DNA from: Rubrivivax sp.
Lineage (GTDB): Bacteria; Pseudomonadota; Gammaproteobacteria; Burkholderiales; Burkholderiaceae_C
Assembly (NCBI GenBank): GCA_027489455.1
Contig: JAIXZR010000063.1
Location: 1-64,000 of the forward strand
Reading direction: 5' to 3'
Length of the DNA: 64,000 nt
The position numbers and the translations under genes are program-made. The notes beneath the pieces are model-generated. The model did no database searches and had not been told where the DNA came from. It saw nothing but the letters and a program-made list of their open reading frames with translations. This document shows positions 25,151-35,385 of the stretch, in pieces; position 1 is the stretch's first letter, and the number at the start of each line of letters is the position of its first letter.

Positions 25151-28100
25151 TGGACAAGGACACACGCAACGCGATCGATCGTGCCACCCAGAAGGCGCGT
25201 AAGCTGCTCGAGGTCGACTTCGCAGAACAGCTCGAGGGCGATTTCGACGTGCACCAAAGCGGCGAAGTGGCCACCCAGGCGGGCAGGCACCTTAACGCCC
25301 GGCAGGTGCTGGTACGCGAGCGCGTCGTGACGGCCATCGAGCATAAGCGTGCGACCGGCATGAGCGCGGCCGACGCCGCCCGCGACTACCTGCGCGACTC
25401 TGCTTTCACCACAATCAATCGTTTCGTGGCCCTCAAGATGCTGGAGGCCCGAGACCTAGTGCAGGAGTGCATCACGAAGGGCGAACAGTCGGCTGGCTAC
25501 CGCGAGTTCTGCGGCATGGCGCCGGGGCTGCCGCTCCTTCCCGACAGTGCGGGGTACCGGCTGTACATCGAATCGCTTTTCGATGAGCTGTCAACCGAGG
25601 TGAAGGTTCTCTTTGACCGGCGTGATTCGTCGAGCGTGCTGTGGCCAAAGCGCGCGACGTTCGAGCGGCTCCTCGACATCATGAACACCTCTGAACTGGC
25701 GGGTGTATGGGGTGAAGACGAGACCATCGGCTGGGTCTACCAATATTTCAATAGTCAGGACGAGCGCCGCAAGATGCGCGAGGAGAGCCAGGCGCCGCGC
25801 AACAGTCGCGAACTGGCCGTGCGGAACCAGTTTTTCACCCCACGCTACGTCGTCCAGTTTCTCAGCGACAACACGCTCGGGCGCATCTGGTACGAGATGC
25901 GCGGCACGAAGACCTCGCTCGCGGAAAAGTGCGAGTACATGGTTCGCAAGCCTGGCGGGGCCGGCGCCTCACGCTCGAAAAAGGACCCCCGCGATTTGCG
26001 AATCCTCGATCCGGCCTGCGGGAGCGGGCACTTCCTGCTCTACGCGTTCGATCTGCTGCTCACAATCTACGAGGAGGCTTACTGGGACCGAGAGAGCCCC
26101 GCTAGCGAGGTCACCGGCAAGACGCTCGCTGAAGACTATCCAAGCATCGAAGCGCTCAGAAAGGCCCTCCCTGGTCTCGTGGTCGCGCACAACCTCCACG
26201 GTGTCGACATCGACCCCCGCTGCACGCAGATCGCCCAGCTTTCACTGTGGATGCGCGTGCAGCGCGCCTATCGCGAACTCTCGATTCCGCGAACTGACCG
26301 GCCTCTGATTCGCCGATCGAACATCGTCATCGCTGAGCCGCTCGTTGCCGACGAGGCGCTAACCAAGGAATTCGTTTCGCGCCTCGCCGATGAAGAGCTT
26401 GGGCGCGTCTTCACTACTCTTGTCGCGAAACTGAACCTTGCTGGGGACCTCGGTTTACTGCTGCCGGTGGAGACGTTCGTGGATCCGAACCCAAAGCGAG
26501 GCACAACCTGTAGCCTCTTCGCGCCGCCGAGAGAGCGCATCCGCGACGCACTCTTACTGTTCTTGTCCGAAGAGGGGCGCACCAGCATTCGGCGCAGGCT
26601 CTTCTCCGACGACGCAGAGCAGGGTCTCGGACTTCTCACTATCGCTGAGAAGTCGTTCGATGTCGTCTTGATGAATCCTCCCTTCGGCGAGCCAACCAAG
26701 GCTGGAAAGAAGGCAAGCAACCCTCACCTGCAATGCTGCGACGATGATCTGGGTGCGGCGTTCATGCACGCGTCCGTTACGCGATGGGCTCGAGGCGGGC
26801 TCACGGGTGTGGTCTCCTCAAGCACGCTGTGGTTCAAGCACACGTTGGCCGCCTGGAGACAACAGGTCCTGGTGGGCGAAGAGAGTGCCGTCGCGCTAGG
26901 CGCTCATCTGGGAGGGCATGTCCTTGACAACGCGAGTGTGGGCGCCGCCGCGACAGTGGTTGGCCCCGTACGTGAGAAGGCCGAGGCTGTCTTCTTCCGA
27001 TGCCTACGAGCAAATGACAAGGCGACCGCACTCTTTGAGAGCATCAGGGACCTACGCGAGGGAATCGAACGGCCACCTGCCTACACAGTGTCCGTTGATG
27101 CACTTCGCGCATACCGAAGGTCTCCTCTGGTCTATTGGATATCAACTGACCTACGTTCGGACCTAACGCGATTTCCGGCCCTGGAAGGGGCTGGTGCCGA
27201 CGTTAGGCAGGGGGTCGCTTGCGCTGATGACCCGCGATTCGTGCGTGCTTGGTGGGAACTGCCTGTGGAACGGATCGGCGCGGGCAAAGACTGGCTGCCC
27301 TTCGCCAAGAGCAGTGAATACAGTCCCTTCTGGGACGACATCACCTGGGTTATCCGTTGGGAGCACGATGGACGAGAGGTGCGCGCCTATGAGAAAGCGC
27401 GACCACAGAACATCCAGTTCTTCGGTCGCCCTGGAGTCACATTCCCATCCAAGGCCGTCCTAGGGTTCAACCCCCGCGCGTACCCGAGCGGTATCGGTTT
27501 CGGCCATATAGGCTCAGTCGCCTTCCCCAAAGAGACCAGCGCGGCGGCGCTTCTCGGCTTTCTTTCGAGTCGTCCAGTTGAGTACATCCTGAGCTTCTCG
27601 AACGGGTCCATTCAGGGGCGGAAAGGTGCTTACCAAAACAGGTATGACGTCGGGCAAGTCGGAGATCTGCCGTGGCCGAGCTTCACTCCCCAGATGGCGG
27701 TGAAGCTCGGCGAGCTCGGCGAGAGGATGAGCAGTCTTGCTATGCAGCTGTTGCGTAACGATGAGACCACGCACCAACACCTCCCGTCGCAAGCGTTGCG
27801 CTCGGCCAAGTCTCTCGACGATTTCATCACTACGGAGCTCGGGGAGGACGAACGCCTGATCCGGGGGATCTACGCAGCGCGTACATTAGCCGATGATATT
27901 GTGTCAACGGCCCTTCGGTTTAGGCCGGAAGACCTTGCTGCGATGGGTGACGAGTTCGCAGAATGCGAAGCGCCTACCGCCGGCCCGTGGTGTCCGAACC
28001 GGCCTGTGCTGGATGACGATCGTAGGCTAGATGCAGCCCGAGCTGTTACGTCGCTGGCGGTCGGAGTCGCGGTGGGACGCTTCGACGCGCGGTGCTTTTC

Positions 28101-29118
28101 GCAGGAGGGTCCGAAGCTCTCGCCGCTCGGAGACTTCGATGTTCAGCCGTTCACCCTGCTCAAGTCTGCTGAGTCGATAGGCTATCCGATCAAGTTGCCT
28201 AAGTCGGCCATCTTTGTCATCGATCGTACCGATCCCGACGTCGCTGACCGTCTGCTCGGCGAAGCTCTCGATCATGTCTGGCCAAAGGCGGCCCCCGATC
28301 CCCTCTTGCAGCTGTGCGGTGCACTCCGCGTCGACCGCATCAATAGCTACCTTTGTGATGTCGGTGCGTCAGGCTTCTACACCGACCATGTACGCCGATA
28401 CAGCAAGGGACGTCGACGTGCTCCGCTTTACACATGGTTCGGCACCGCGTCGGGCAGCTTTGGCGCATTTCTCCTGTCACCGGCGATCACCGCCGATACC
28501 CTTTTCATCCTTCGTCATGAGGTGCTCACGCCGCGCCTGGTACGTGCCGAACGAGCGGCTGAAACTGCCCGAAGTGAAGTCGGTGAGACGGGGAATTCAT
28601 CGACACGTGCTGCATTGGCTCTTGCAGATGACTTTGTGGCTGAGCTTCGCGAGTTTGCTGCTGAGCTGGATCGGGTGATCCCGCTATGGGCGCCGAGCGT
28701 TGGCGACGGAATCGTCGTCAATACGGCACCGTTCTTCCGCCTTATTCCCCATCGGGACTCGCGAACCAAGGCGGAAGCGGCCTGGAAGGAACTCTGCAAC
28801 GGCGAGGTGGACTGGTCGCGACTGGCAATTCGCTTCTGGCCCGAGCGAGTGATACCCATGTGTGCCAAGGACCGCAGTCTCGCCATTTCCCACGGACTCG
28901 AGGATGTCTTCTGGATCGAGGGCACCGACGGTAAGTGGACCGCCCGCAAGATGCCCACGAAGAGCGTCGATGAGCTGGTGAAGGAGCGCACGTCGCCTGC
29001 CGTCAAGGCCGCGCTGAAGAGCCTACTCGAGGCGCCCATGGCGAGCGGCAAGACTACTGGACGCAACGGCAGCGGCCGTCGCAAGTCCGCTGCCGCCATC
29101 GAAGGAGGAGACGCCTGA
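25150..29118 (+). CDS. pglX: BREX adenine-specific DNA methyltransferase PglX
   Basis: A 1322-residue N6-adenine methyltransferase. The SAM-binding motif LDPACGSGHFLLYAFD is near residue 285 and the catalytic NPPF (VLMNPPFGEP) near residue 508. The long C-terminal part would hold target recognition. PglX marks host DNA at a non-palindromic site so that BREX spares it; it is also needed for defence. The ATG overlaps the stop of the RelA/SpoT-like gene, and its own stop overlaps the pglZ start (TGATG). Local GC is lower at 26.3-28.6 kb than in neighbouring operon genes, which fits recombination of the specificity region. Confidence 0.94.
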   Translation: MDKDTRNAIDRATQKARKLLEVDFAEQLEGDFDVHQSGEVATQAGRHLNARQVLVRERVVTAIEHKRATGMSAADAARDYLRDSAFTTINRFVALKMLEARDLVQECITKGEQSAGYREFCGMAPGLPLLPDSAGYRLYIESLFDELSTEVKVLFDRRDSSSVLWPKRATFERLLDIMNTSELAGVWGEDETIGWVYQYFNSQDERRKMREESQAPRNSRELAVRNQFFTPRYVVQFLSDNTLGRIWYEMRGTKTSLAEKCEYMVRKPGGAGASRSKKDPRDLRILDPACGSGHFLLYAFDLLLTIYEEAYWDRESPASEVTGKTLAEDYPSIEALRKALPGLVVAHNLHGVDIDPRCTQIAQLSLWMRVQRAYRELSIPRTDRPLIRRSNIVIAEPLVADEALTKEFVSRLADEELGRVFTTLVAKLNLAGDLGLLLPVETFVDPNPKRGTTCSLFAPPRERIRDALLLFLSEEGRTSIRRRLFSDDAEQGLGLLTIAEKSFDVVLMNPPFGEPTKAGKKASNPHLQCCDDDLGAAFMHASVTRWARGGLTGVVSSSTLWFKHTLAAWRQQVLVGEESAVALGAHLGGHVLDNASVGAAATVVGPVREKAEAVFFRCLRANDKATALFESIRDLREGIERPPAYTVSVDALRAYRRSPLVYWISTDLRSDLTRFPALEGAGADVRQGVACADDPRFVRAWWELPVERIGAGKDWLPFAKSSEYSPFWDDITWVIRWEHDGREVRAYEKARPQNIQFFGRPGVTFPSKAVLGFNPRAYPSGIGFGHIGSVAFPKETSAAALLGFLSSRPVEYILSFSNGSIQGRKGAYQNRYDVGQVGDLPWPSFTPQMAVKLGELGERMSSLAMQLLRNDETTHQHLPSQALRSAKSLDDFITTELGEDERLIRGIYAARTLADDIVSTALRFRPEDLAAMGDEFAECEAPTAGPWCPNRPVLDDDRRLDAARAVTSLAVGVAVGRFDARCFSQEGPKLSPLGDFDVQPFTLLKSAESIGYPIKLPKSAIFVIDRTDPDVADRLLGEALDHVWPKAAPDPLLQLCGALRVDRINSYLCDVGASGFYTDHVRRYSKGRRRAPLYTWFGTASGSFGAFLLSPAITADTLFILRHEVLTPRLVRAERAAETARSEVGETGNSSTRAALALADDFVAELREFAAELDRVIPLWAPSVGDGIVVNTAPFFRLIPHRDSRTKAEAAWKELCNGEVDWSRLAIRFWPERVIPMCAKDRSLAISHGLEDVFWIEGTDGKWTARKMPTKSVDELVKERTSPAVKAALKSLLEAPMASGKTTGRNGSGRRKSAAAIEGGDA

Positions 29119-31676
29119 TGCACCCGCTTCACGACTATGTGGCCAAGCAGCTCGCCGAGAAGCTCAAGGACCGTCGCGTCGTCGTCTGGTACGACGAGCG
29201 CGGCGAGTTCCAGCCTTTCGTTGATGAGGTGCGTGGTGGCCCGCGCGCCGCGAGCGAGCCCGTGGTGGTGAGTGTTGCTGGCATGAAGGCGAGCCTCGCT
29301 GAGTACGCAGCCTCTCTGTTCGAGCTGCGCACTGCCGTCGAGCCGCTGGTGAGCGGCGACCAGCCCGATTCGTTGGTCGTCTACATCCCAGGCCTGTCAC
29401 ATGACGCCAAGGGCTCGGCTCTGATGGAGCTGGAAAAGGCCGGCCGCACTTGGAAGCCCGAACTGAAGCAGCTGGCCAAGAACGTTCTGCTTCAGAAGTA
29501 CACGCTCGGTGTCGTCGACGAGATGCTGCCCTTGGATCGCAAGGTCGCCTACGAGGATCTTGCCCGGGCTGCGGACGGGAACGTGGGTACAGAGCCGCCG
29601 TCGATCTTGAAGAGCATCTTCCACGATGCAAGCGGCCATGATGGGCTGCTGGCTTCGTGGCTCGCGAGCGATGCGCGCGATGCCGAGATCGTGAGCAAGG
29701 ACGCGGCGCGTGAGCTGGTCAAGCTCGCGAAGGCGCGCCTGGGCCTGGATCTGGTCGCCGACTCGCCGCTCGCAAAACTGCGTGCCATCTTGCTGCGCTA
29801 CGTGCTGGCGGGAGAGTTTCGGCTTGACCTGACATCTGAGCTGCCAGCCTCGCTAGACAGTGTGGCCAAGCCAACGAGCAAAAATGAAGAGTCGGCTGTG
29901 CGCGAGCTCGCCCGACGCCTGCGCTCGGCCCATCCAGACGTCTACGCGGTGCTCGCCGATCGCGTGGAGGACGAGCTGGGGCTCAAGAACGCCAAGCTAT
30001 CCCCTGGCGCACTCGGCTCCATCGACACGTTCCGGTTCGAGGAGCGGGCGGTGCTCCGCTACGCCGGGGACCTGATCGCGAATGGCAAGTTCGACAGTGC
30101 TTTATCGCTCGTATCTGAGCGAGAACAGAGCTTCTGGCTCGACCGTGACGTTGCCCGGAAGGCGCAGTGGGAGGCCACACGTCGCATGGCCGAGCTGGGC
30201 TCCGTGGCGGCCCAGGTACGGGCGGCCGTCGCCAAGACCTCTGGAGATGCGGCGGCGTGGTTGGACGCCTACGTCACGCAGTCGGGTGGCGGCTGGTTCC
30301 GCCTCGACCAAGCCCAGCGCCGCATGGAGGCATGGGTTGCCAATCTCGACGAAGAGCCGGAGGAGCGCCCGCTGGCTGTCGTGAGGCGGGCGTACGAGGA
30401 CGCCGTCAACGCGATGGCCAATGGATTCACCAAGGCGCTGGGCAAGGCGGGGTGGGCGGTGCCTGGTGCCCTGCACCAGACCCGAATCTGGAGCGAGGTG
30501 GCGAACGACAAGCCCAGGCCGGCTGCGTACTTCCTCGTCGATGCCATGCGCTTTGAGATGGGGGTTGAACTGGCCGAGCGGCTGCCGAAGACATCAGAAG
30601 TTGCTGTGCGTGCTGCCGTAGGTGCACTGCCCAGCATCACGCCCATCGGTATGGCGGCGCTTATGCCCGGCGCTTCGGCGAGCTTCTCGGTCGTCGAGGA
30701 GAAGAACAAGCTGGGTGCGCGCATCGACGACGCGTTCCTGCCGGATCTCGCCGCCCGCCGGAAGCATGCGGCGGCACGCGTGCCGAAGCTGGTCGACCTG
30801 GCGCTTGATGAGCTGCTCTCGCTGCAGCCCTCCAAGCTCGCCAAGAAGGTCGAGGGCGCCCAGGTCGTTCTTGTGCGTTCGCAGGAGATCGATCACGCGG
30901 GAGAGAACGGCTTCAACTACCAGGCCCGCCAGGTGATGGACACGGTCATCGACAACCTGGCCCGTGCGCTCGGCAAACTGGCCAGGGCAGGCATCGAGCA
31001 CGCGGTGGTGAGTGCCGACCACGGCCATCTGTTCTTTGCCACCGACCGCGACGAGTCCATGCGTACCGACGTCCCCGGTGGCGACACAGTCGAGCTGCAC
31101 CGGCGTTGCTGGATTGGACGAGGCGGCGCCACGTCGCCAGGGTGTGTGCGTGTCTCAGCCGCGCAGTTGGGCTACGCCTCAGACTTAGAGCTGGTGTTCC
31201 CAACCGCGACAGGCGTGTTCAAAGCAGGCGGCGACCTAGCGTTTCACCACGGTGGTCCATCGCTACAGGAGTTGGTGGTTCCGGTACTGACCGTGCGCAC
31301 CAAGGCCCCTGGCTCGGCGCGCCCTTCAACTGAGCCTATTGAGGCGACCGGTCTTCCTGAGGCGGTGACCAACCGCATCTTCAGCGTCACCTTTGTCTAT
31401 GGGGCCAAGCAGATGCAACTAGGTTCAACCGGCATCCAGGTAAGGCCTCTGTTGATGGTGGCCGGCAAGCAGGTCGGTGCGGTGGGCATGGCGGTGGACG
31501 CTGAGTTCGACCGGGTTACAAGCACAGTGAAGCTCGAACCGAACAAACCTGTGATCGTCGCCTTCTTGCTGGGCGACGAGAGCGCAGCCTCTCTTCGTGT
31601 GGTGGTCCAGGACCCCGCGACGGACGCGGAGCTCTATCGATCGCCGACCGACATCCCGGTTCGACTTGGAGTTTGA
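29118..31676 (+). CDS. pglZ: BREX alkaline-phosphatase-superfamily protein PglZ
   Basis: An 852-residue protein. The N-terminal part includes VVWYDERGEFQPFVDE. The PglZ domain has metal-site Asp in FLVDAMRFEMG near residue 475, a threonine-containing TPIGMAALMPG, and the metal-binding SADHGHLFF near residue 632. PglZ is a core BREX component of the alkaline phosphatase fold; biochemical work reports nuclease or phosphodiesterase activity in some members. The start overlaps the pglX stop; brxL follows after 3 bp. Confidence 0.92.
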   Translation: MHPLHDYVAKQLAEKLKDRRVVVWYDERGEFQPFVDEVRGGPRAASEPVVVSVAGMKASLAEYAASLFELRTAVEPLVSGDQPDSLVVYIPGLSHDAKGSALMELEKAGRTWKPELKQLAKNVLLQKYTLGVVDEMLPLDRKVAYEDLARAADGNVGTEPPSILKSIFHDASGHDGLLASWLASDARDAEIVSKDAARELVKLAKARLGLDLVADSPLAKLRAILLRYVLAGEFRLDLTSELPASLDSVAKPTSKNEESAVRELARRLRSAHPDVYAVLADRVEDELGLKNAKLSPGALGSIDTFRFEERAVLRYAGDLIANGKFDSALSLVSEREQSFWLDRDVARKAQWEATRRMAELGSVAAQVRAAVAKTSGDAAAWLDAYVTQSGGGWFRLDQAQRRMEAWVANLDEEPEERPLAVVRRAYEDAVNAMANGFTKALGKAGWAVPGALHQTRIWSEVANDKPRPAAYFLVDAMRFEMGVELAERLPKTSEVAVRAAVGALPSITPIGMAALMPGASASFSVVEEKNKLGARIDDAFLPDLAARRKHAAARVPKLVDLALDELLSLQPSKLAKKVEGAQVVLVRSQEIDHAGENGFNYQARQVMDTVIDNLARALGKLARAGIEHAVVSADHGHLFFATDRDESMRTDVPGGDTVELHRRCWIGRGGATSPGCVRVSAAQLGYASDLELVFPTATGVFKAGGDLAFHHGGPSLQELVVPVLTVRTKAPGSARPSTEPIEATGLPEAVTNRIFSVTFVYGAKQMQLGSTGIQVRPLLMVAGKQVGAVGMAVDAEFDRVTSTVKLEPNKPVIVAFLLGDESAASLRVVVQDPATDAELYRSPTDIPVRLGV

Positions 31677-31679
31677 GCC

Positions 31680-33728
31680 ATGACCAATGGAGCAACTCCC
31701 GCACGGGACGCCTTGGACGACAAGGTCAACCGCTTGTTTGCAGGCAAGGTGGTTCGAAAAGACCTCGTCCGGAAGGTGAAGGTCGGCGCCAACGTGCCGG
31801 TCTTCGTGCTCGAGTTCCTGCTCGGGAAATACTGCGCGTCGTCGGACGAGGTTTCGATCCAGATGGGGCTGCAGGTCGTGAACGACACGCTCGCCAACAA
31901 CTACATCCGCTCGGACGAGTCGATGAGAGCACAGGCGCTGGTGAAGGATCGCGGCCGCCACTCCTTCATCGACAAGGTCAAGGTACGGCTGGTCGATTCC
32001 GACTACTGGGCAGAAGTCTCGAACTTTGGCCACAAGAATGTCCATGTTCCCGAGCACTACGTGCGCGACTACGAACGCCTGGTGATGGGGGGCGTGTGGT
32101 CGCAGGTTGACATGCGCTTTGAGTACGACGAAGAGTCGAAGGGCAAGAACCCGTTCTGGATCGACAAGCTCACGCCCATCCAGATCGCCACCTTCGACCT
32201 TGATGAGTACCGGCGGGTTCGCAGCCAGTTCACGTTCGACGAGTGGCTCGACCTGATCATGCGCAGCATGGGCTATGAGCCCAATGAGATGAGTCGCCGC
32301 CTGAAGCTGCTCTTCCTCGTGCGCCTCATTCCGCTCGCCGAGCGCAACTACAACCTTGTCGAGCTCGGCCCGCGCGGCACGGGTAAGAGCTACGTCGTTC
32401 AGGAGTTCTCACCCTATTCGGCCTTGCTCACGGGCGGTACTACTGTGGCCAACTTGTTTGGCCACATGAACGGCCGACAGAAGGGCATGGTGCAGATCTG
32501 GGACGTTGTTGGCTTCGACGAAGTAGCAGATCTTCAGAAGATGCCCAAGGAGGTCATCACAACGATGAAGACCTATTGCGAGTCGGGCACCTTCCAGCGG
32601 GGGCAGGAGGCCGTATCGGGTGACGCCAGCATCGCGATGTTCGGGAACACAAACCAGCCGATCGACGTCATGGTGCAGACGGGACACTTGTTCGCACCCA
32701 TGCCGGACATCATCCGTGATGACATGGCGTTCATCGACCGCATGCACTTCTATCTTCCGGGATGGGAGATCCCGAAGATGCGGAACGAGATGTTCACGAG
32801 CCACTATGGGTTCGTTGTCGACTACCTCGCGGAAGCGCTTCGCGAGATGCGAAAGCACAACTTCACGGAGATCATCGATCGCCACTTCTCGCTAGGCGCC
32901 CATTTGAACGCGCGGGACCGCAAGGCCGTACGCAAGACGGTATCGGGGTTGGTCAAGATCCTGTTCCCGCATGGCGAGGTGGCGCAGGACGAACTCGGAG
33001 AGATGCTCGAGCTTGCTCTTGAGGGCCGGCGCCGTGTGAAGGAACAACTCAAGAAGATGGGCTCGTTCGAGTACTACCAGACCTCCTTCGGGTACACGCT
33101 GCAGGAGACTGGCGAAGAGCGCTTCGTCGGTGTGCCAGAGCAGGGTGGGCGCGATCTGATTTCTACCGACCCTCTGGGCCCGGGCACCGTCTACAGCGCT
33201 TGCGTCACCTCCGATGGAACCGTTGGGCTCTACCGTGTAGAGGTATCGATCTCGTCAGGCTCTGGAAAGCTCAAGTTGGCGGGCGGCGTAGCTGGCGCCA
33301 TGAAGGAGTCTGTCCAGCGCGCATTCAGCTACCTGCAGTCGAAGAAGTCTGAACTCGGCATCGCGCGAGACCTTGACGTTTCAGACCTCCATGTGGAGGC
33401 GATTGATCTCTTGGCCAACCGCGTTGAGGCCGAGTTGGGCGTTGCCTTCTTTGTTGCCGCCTACTCTGCGATGAGGAAGTCACCGGTAGGTGCGGGGCTG
33501 CTCATTTTGGGCGACATGAGCGTGCAGGGGAATGTCAAGCCTCTGCGCTCTCTCACGGAACCGCTACAGGTGGCGAAGGACAACGGCGCCAGTCGTGCGC
33601 TCATTCCGATCGAGAACAAGCGGAACTTTTTGGATGTCAGCGCCGACATCATGGAGCACGTGGATCCGGTCTTCTATGGTGACCCGAAGACCGCGGCGCT
33701 GAAGGCGATGGGCGGGGTCGGTCACTGA
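31680..33728 (+). CDS. brxL: BREX AAA+/Lon-like protein BrxL
   Basis: A 682-residue protein. The N-terminal domain (DDKVNRLFAGKVVRKDL) is the BrxL family start. The AAA+ module has Walker A GPRGTGKSYVVQ near residue 230 and Walker B VVGFDEVADLQK near 276. The C-terminal Lon-like domain contains ILGDMSVQGNVKPL near residue 608 and GASRALIPIENKRN. I do not see the canonical Lon PSAG serine motif, so peptidase activity should not be assumed; BrxL is described as a DNA-binding ring. It is the last gene of the operon and is the type 1 BREX marker. Confidence 0.92.
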   Translation: MTNGATPARDALDDKVNRLFAGKVVRKDLVRKVKVGANVPVFVLEFLLGKYCASSDEVSIQMGLQVVNDTLANNYIRSDESMRAQALVKDRGRHSFIDKVKVRLVDSDYWAEVSNFGHKNVHVPEHYVRDYERLVMGGVWSQVDMRFEYDEESKGKNPFWIDKLTPIQIATFDLDEYRRVRSQFTFDEWLDLIMRSMGYEPNEMSRRLKLLFLVRLIPLAERNYNLVELGPRGTGKSYVVQEFSPYSALLTGGTTVANLFGHMNGRQKGMVQIWDVVGFDEVADLQKMPKEVITTMKTYCESGTFQRGQEAVSGDASIAMFGNTNQPIDVMVQTGHLFAPMPDIIRDDMAFIDRMHFYLPGWEIPKMRNEMFTSHYGFVVDYLAEALREMRKHNFTEIIDRHFSLGAHLNARDRKAVRKTVSGLVKILFPHGEVAQDELGEMLELALEGRRRVKEQLKKMGSFEYYQTSFGYTLQETGEERFVGVPEQGGRDLISTDPLGPGTVYSACVTSDGTVGLYRVEVSISSGSGKLKLAGGVAGAMKESVQRAFSYLQSKKSELGIARDLDVSDLHVEAIDLLANRVEAELGVAFFVAAYSAMRKSPVGAGLLILGDMSVQGNVKPLRSLTEPLQVAKDNGASRALIPIENKRNFLDVSADIMEHVDPVFYGDPKTAALKAMGGVGH

Positions 33729-34941
33729 TACAGTAGGCACCAGCTCTTTGCTTGGACAATCACTCCCGGCTTGCCCGTTTCGGAGAAATAGGTAGACATG
33801 CTAGCGAAGCCACCAATGGTGGCCCACACAACTCGCCAGCGAGACCGCCCAGTTCCTGCCGCACCGTAGATCTGAGGACGCTGCAAGGCGCTCACGCGGC
33901 CGTCAACCCCTGTTGGCAGGGCGCTTCGATCTTCTCGCACGACCAATGCTGGGAAGTTTGCCGCGGCGAGAGGAATTGGCAGACAAGGTTGACAGTGTCT
34001 GGCAGGTCCGCTTCGGAGTGGACCCATACGATGTCAGCAAGGATCCATGGCATCGCGGGGATTTATCGATCAGTTACCGAGTCTCCGTGCAGAAAGTCGA
34101 AGTTAACCAACATCATTGGGAAAGCGCGCTGCTCTGTTGCCAACACCGCGCAGCGCGTCGCGTTCTGCATCACTCGGAACCTGCCAAAGGTCCACGTCTC
34201 CGTTGTTGAAGCCGCTTGCTTCAGCATCAATTCGAATGAACTCATGAGGTCACTCGAGGACTGTTGGACTTGCAGCGAGGCTTGATCCTTGATCGCCTTG
34301 CGTTGGCCGGCTCCTGGTGATGATGCAGTACCTGGCAATGGTTTCAGCGCCCGCAGCTCGATCTCGCGGCTCATCGCCTCAATGTCGAGATCTCGCAGTT
34401 TTGCGAACTCAATCTCATCGACGCTGTTCGGCGCACGCCAGACCAGCTCCGCTGCGTCAATCAGTGGTCCTGGCTGCCTCCAAGAAGCCGGCGTCACTCG
34501 ATCGATTGCCGTTATGCGGCTCAACACGCCGGGGACTGCAAGCCTCCATCCCATTGCTTACAGTGCTCTTCGCTCGCTGTCTGGCGTGCTTCGGCGAAGT
34601 TCTGGAACGTAAGGCTGTCGATCTAACGCTTGGCGGGTCCGATGTCGCTGGAGCTTCTGTCTCGTCAGGGGCCTAGACAGCCTATGCGCACTATGGTTGA
34701 GATCGCCCAGGCTACAAAAAGTCAGTGAGCGCTTCCATCGCCCCTCCCTGAGTCGGCCACGGAGCGGCTGGCGGAGTGTGTGCTGGCAGGCTGCCGCTGC
34801 CTAGTTTTGCCGAATAGCTAAGGCGAAAAATGCTTTACGGGACAAGGACTTAGCTGAACCTTTTGCTTGCGGCCCGCTGCCGGTTGCGCTACGCTTCAAG
34901 CCCGCTCTAGAGAGCGAAAAGTCCCACATCTCGGCATCCAA
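33729..34941. other. 1.2-kb stretch without a confident gene between brxL and the Xre regulator
   Basis: No strong coding signal is seen on the plus strand. On the minus strand a 163-codon frame (34063-34554) and a C-terminal piece reading RWRVVWATIGGFASMSTYF (ending near 33722) have protein-like composition but lie in different frames. They could be the remains of one decayed gene. No repeats matching the 18.4-kb array were found here. The last 250 bp should hold the promoter of the Xre gene. Confidence 0.4.
34063..34554 (-). CDS. Possible hypothetical protein (weak)
   Basis: A 163-codon open frame opposite to the BREX operon. Its composition (NSVDEIEFAKLRDLDIEAM, SSDLMSSFELMLKQAAS) looks more like real protein than the overlapping plus-strand frames, and its C-terminal half contains an amphipathic helical stretch. 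I recognise no family. A downstream minus-strand segment in another frame may once have continued it. It may be a pseudogene. Confidence 0.3.
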   Translation of the reverse strand: MGWRLAVPGVLSRITAIDRVTPASWRQPGPLIDAAELVWRAPNSVDEIEFAKLRDLDIEAMSREIELRALKPLPGTASSPGAGQRKAIKDQASLQVQQSSSDLMSSFELMLKQAASTTETWTFGRFRVMQNATRCAVLATEQRAFPMMLVNFDFLHGDSVTDR

Positions 34942-35385
34942 ATGAGCCCTTTTGCTGCGGCCCTCAGGGGTCTTCGCTTCGAGCGAGGTCTGCGCCAGGC
35001 GGACCTAGCCGACCTGGTCGGGTGCCACCGGACATACGTGTCGGCGCTGGAAAACGACCTCAGCGTCGCCCCCCCAGCTCAATTCGTGGACAGACTGGCG
35101 GTAGCGCTGGCGTTGTCGGCGGGAAGCAAGGAATCCGTCGAGCAAGCAAGGCAGCGTTCGCGGCGCGCATACCAGGTCCCTGACGATGCCCCGCAGGAGG
35201 TTTACGAGTTCCTGTTCGACCTGTTCCAGAAGATCGATCGGCTCAGTGCACCCAAGGTCGAAGCTCTAGGCAAGGTCCTGAACCTCCCGGACAAGGCCGA
35301 GCCGCTGCCGCGGCACCTCGAAACCAGGGTTCGGCGCTCCGACCGCCGTGCGGCGGACCAGCCGGATGAGGAGAACGCCATGTAG
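34942..35385 (+). CDS. Xre-type helix-turn-helix regulator
   Basis: A 147-residue protein with an N-terminal Cro/C1-type HTH: ALRGLRFERGLRQADLADLVGCHRTYVSALEND at residues 6-40 (key core RQADLADLVG...TYVSALE). A charged helical tail follows, with FLFDLFQKIDRLSAPKVEALGK and an Arg-rich end. ATG at 34942 is preferred because the family starts directly at the HTH. It sits between the BREX and transposition operons and could repress either. Short inverted sequences follow the stop. Confidence 0.85.
   Translation: MSPFAAALRGLRFERGLRQADLADLVGCHRTYVSALENDLSVAPPAQFVDRLAVALALSAGSKESVEQARQRSRRAYQVPDDAPQEVYEFLFDLFQKIDRLSAPKVEALGKVLNLPDKAEPLPRHLETRVRRSDRRAADQPDEENAM

Noticed and set aside
33480-33640. 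Active Lon-type serine protease site in BrxL
   Set aside because: The Lon-like fold segment is recognisable, but the canonical serine motif is not, so I did not call protease activity.
33752-34285. 177-codon plus-strand frame after brxL
   Set aside because: The composition is typical of a shadow frame (rich in Cys, Arg, Ser and His), and it lacks a ribosome site and recognisable motifs; the minus-strand frame looks better but is also weak.
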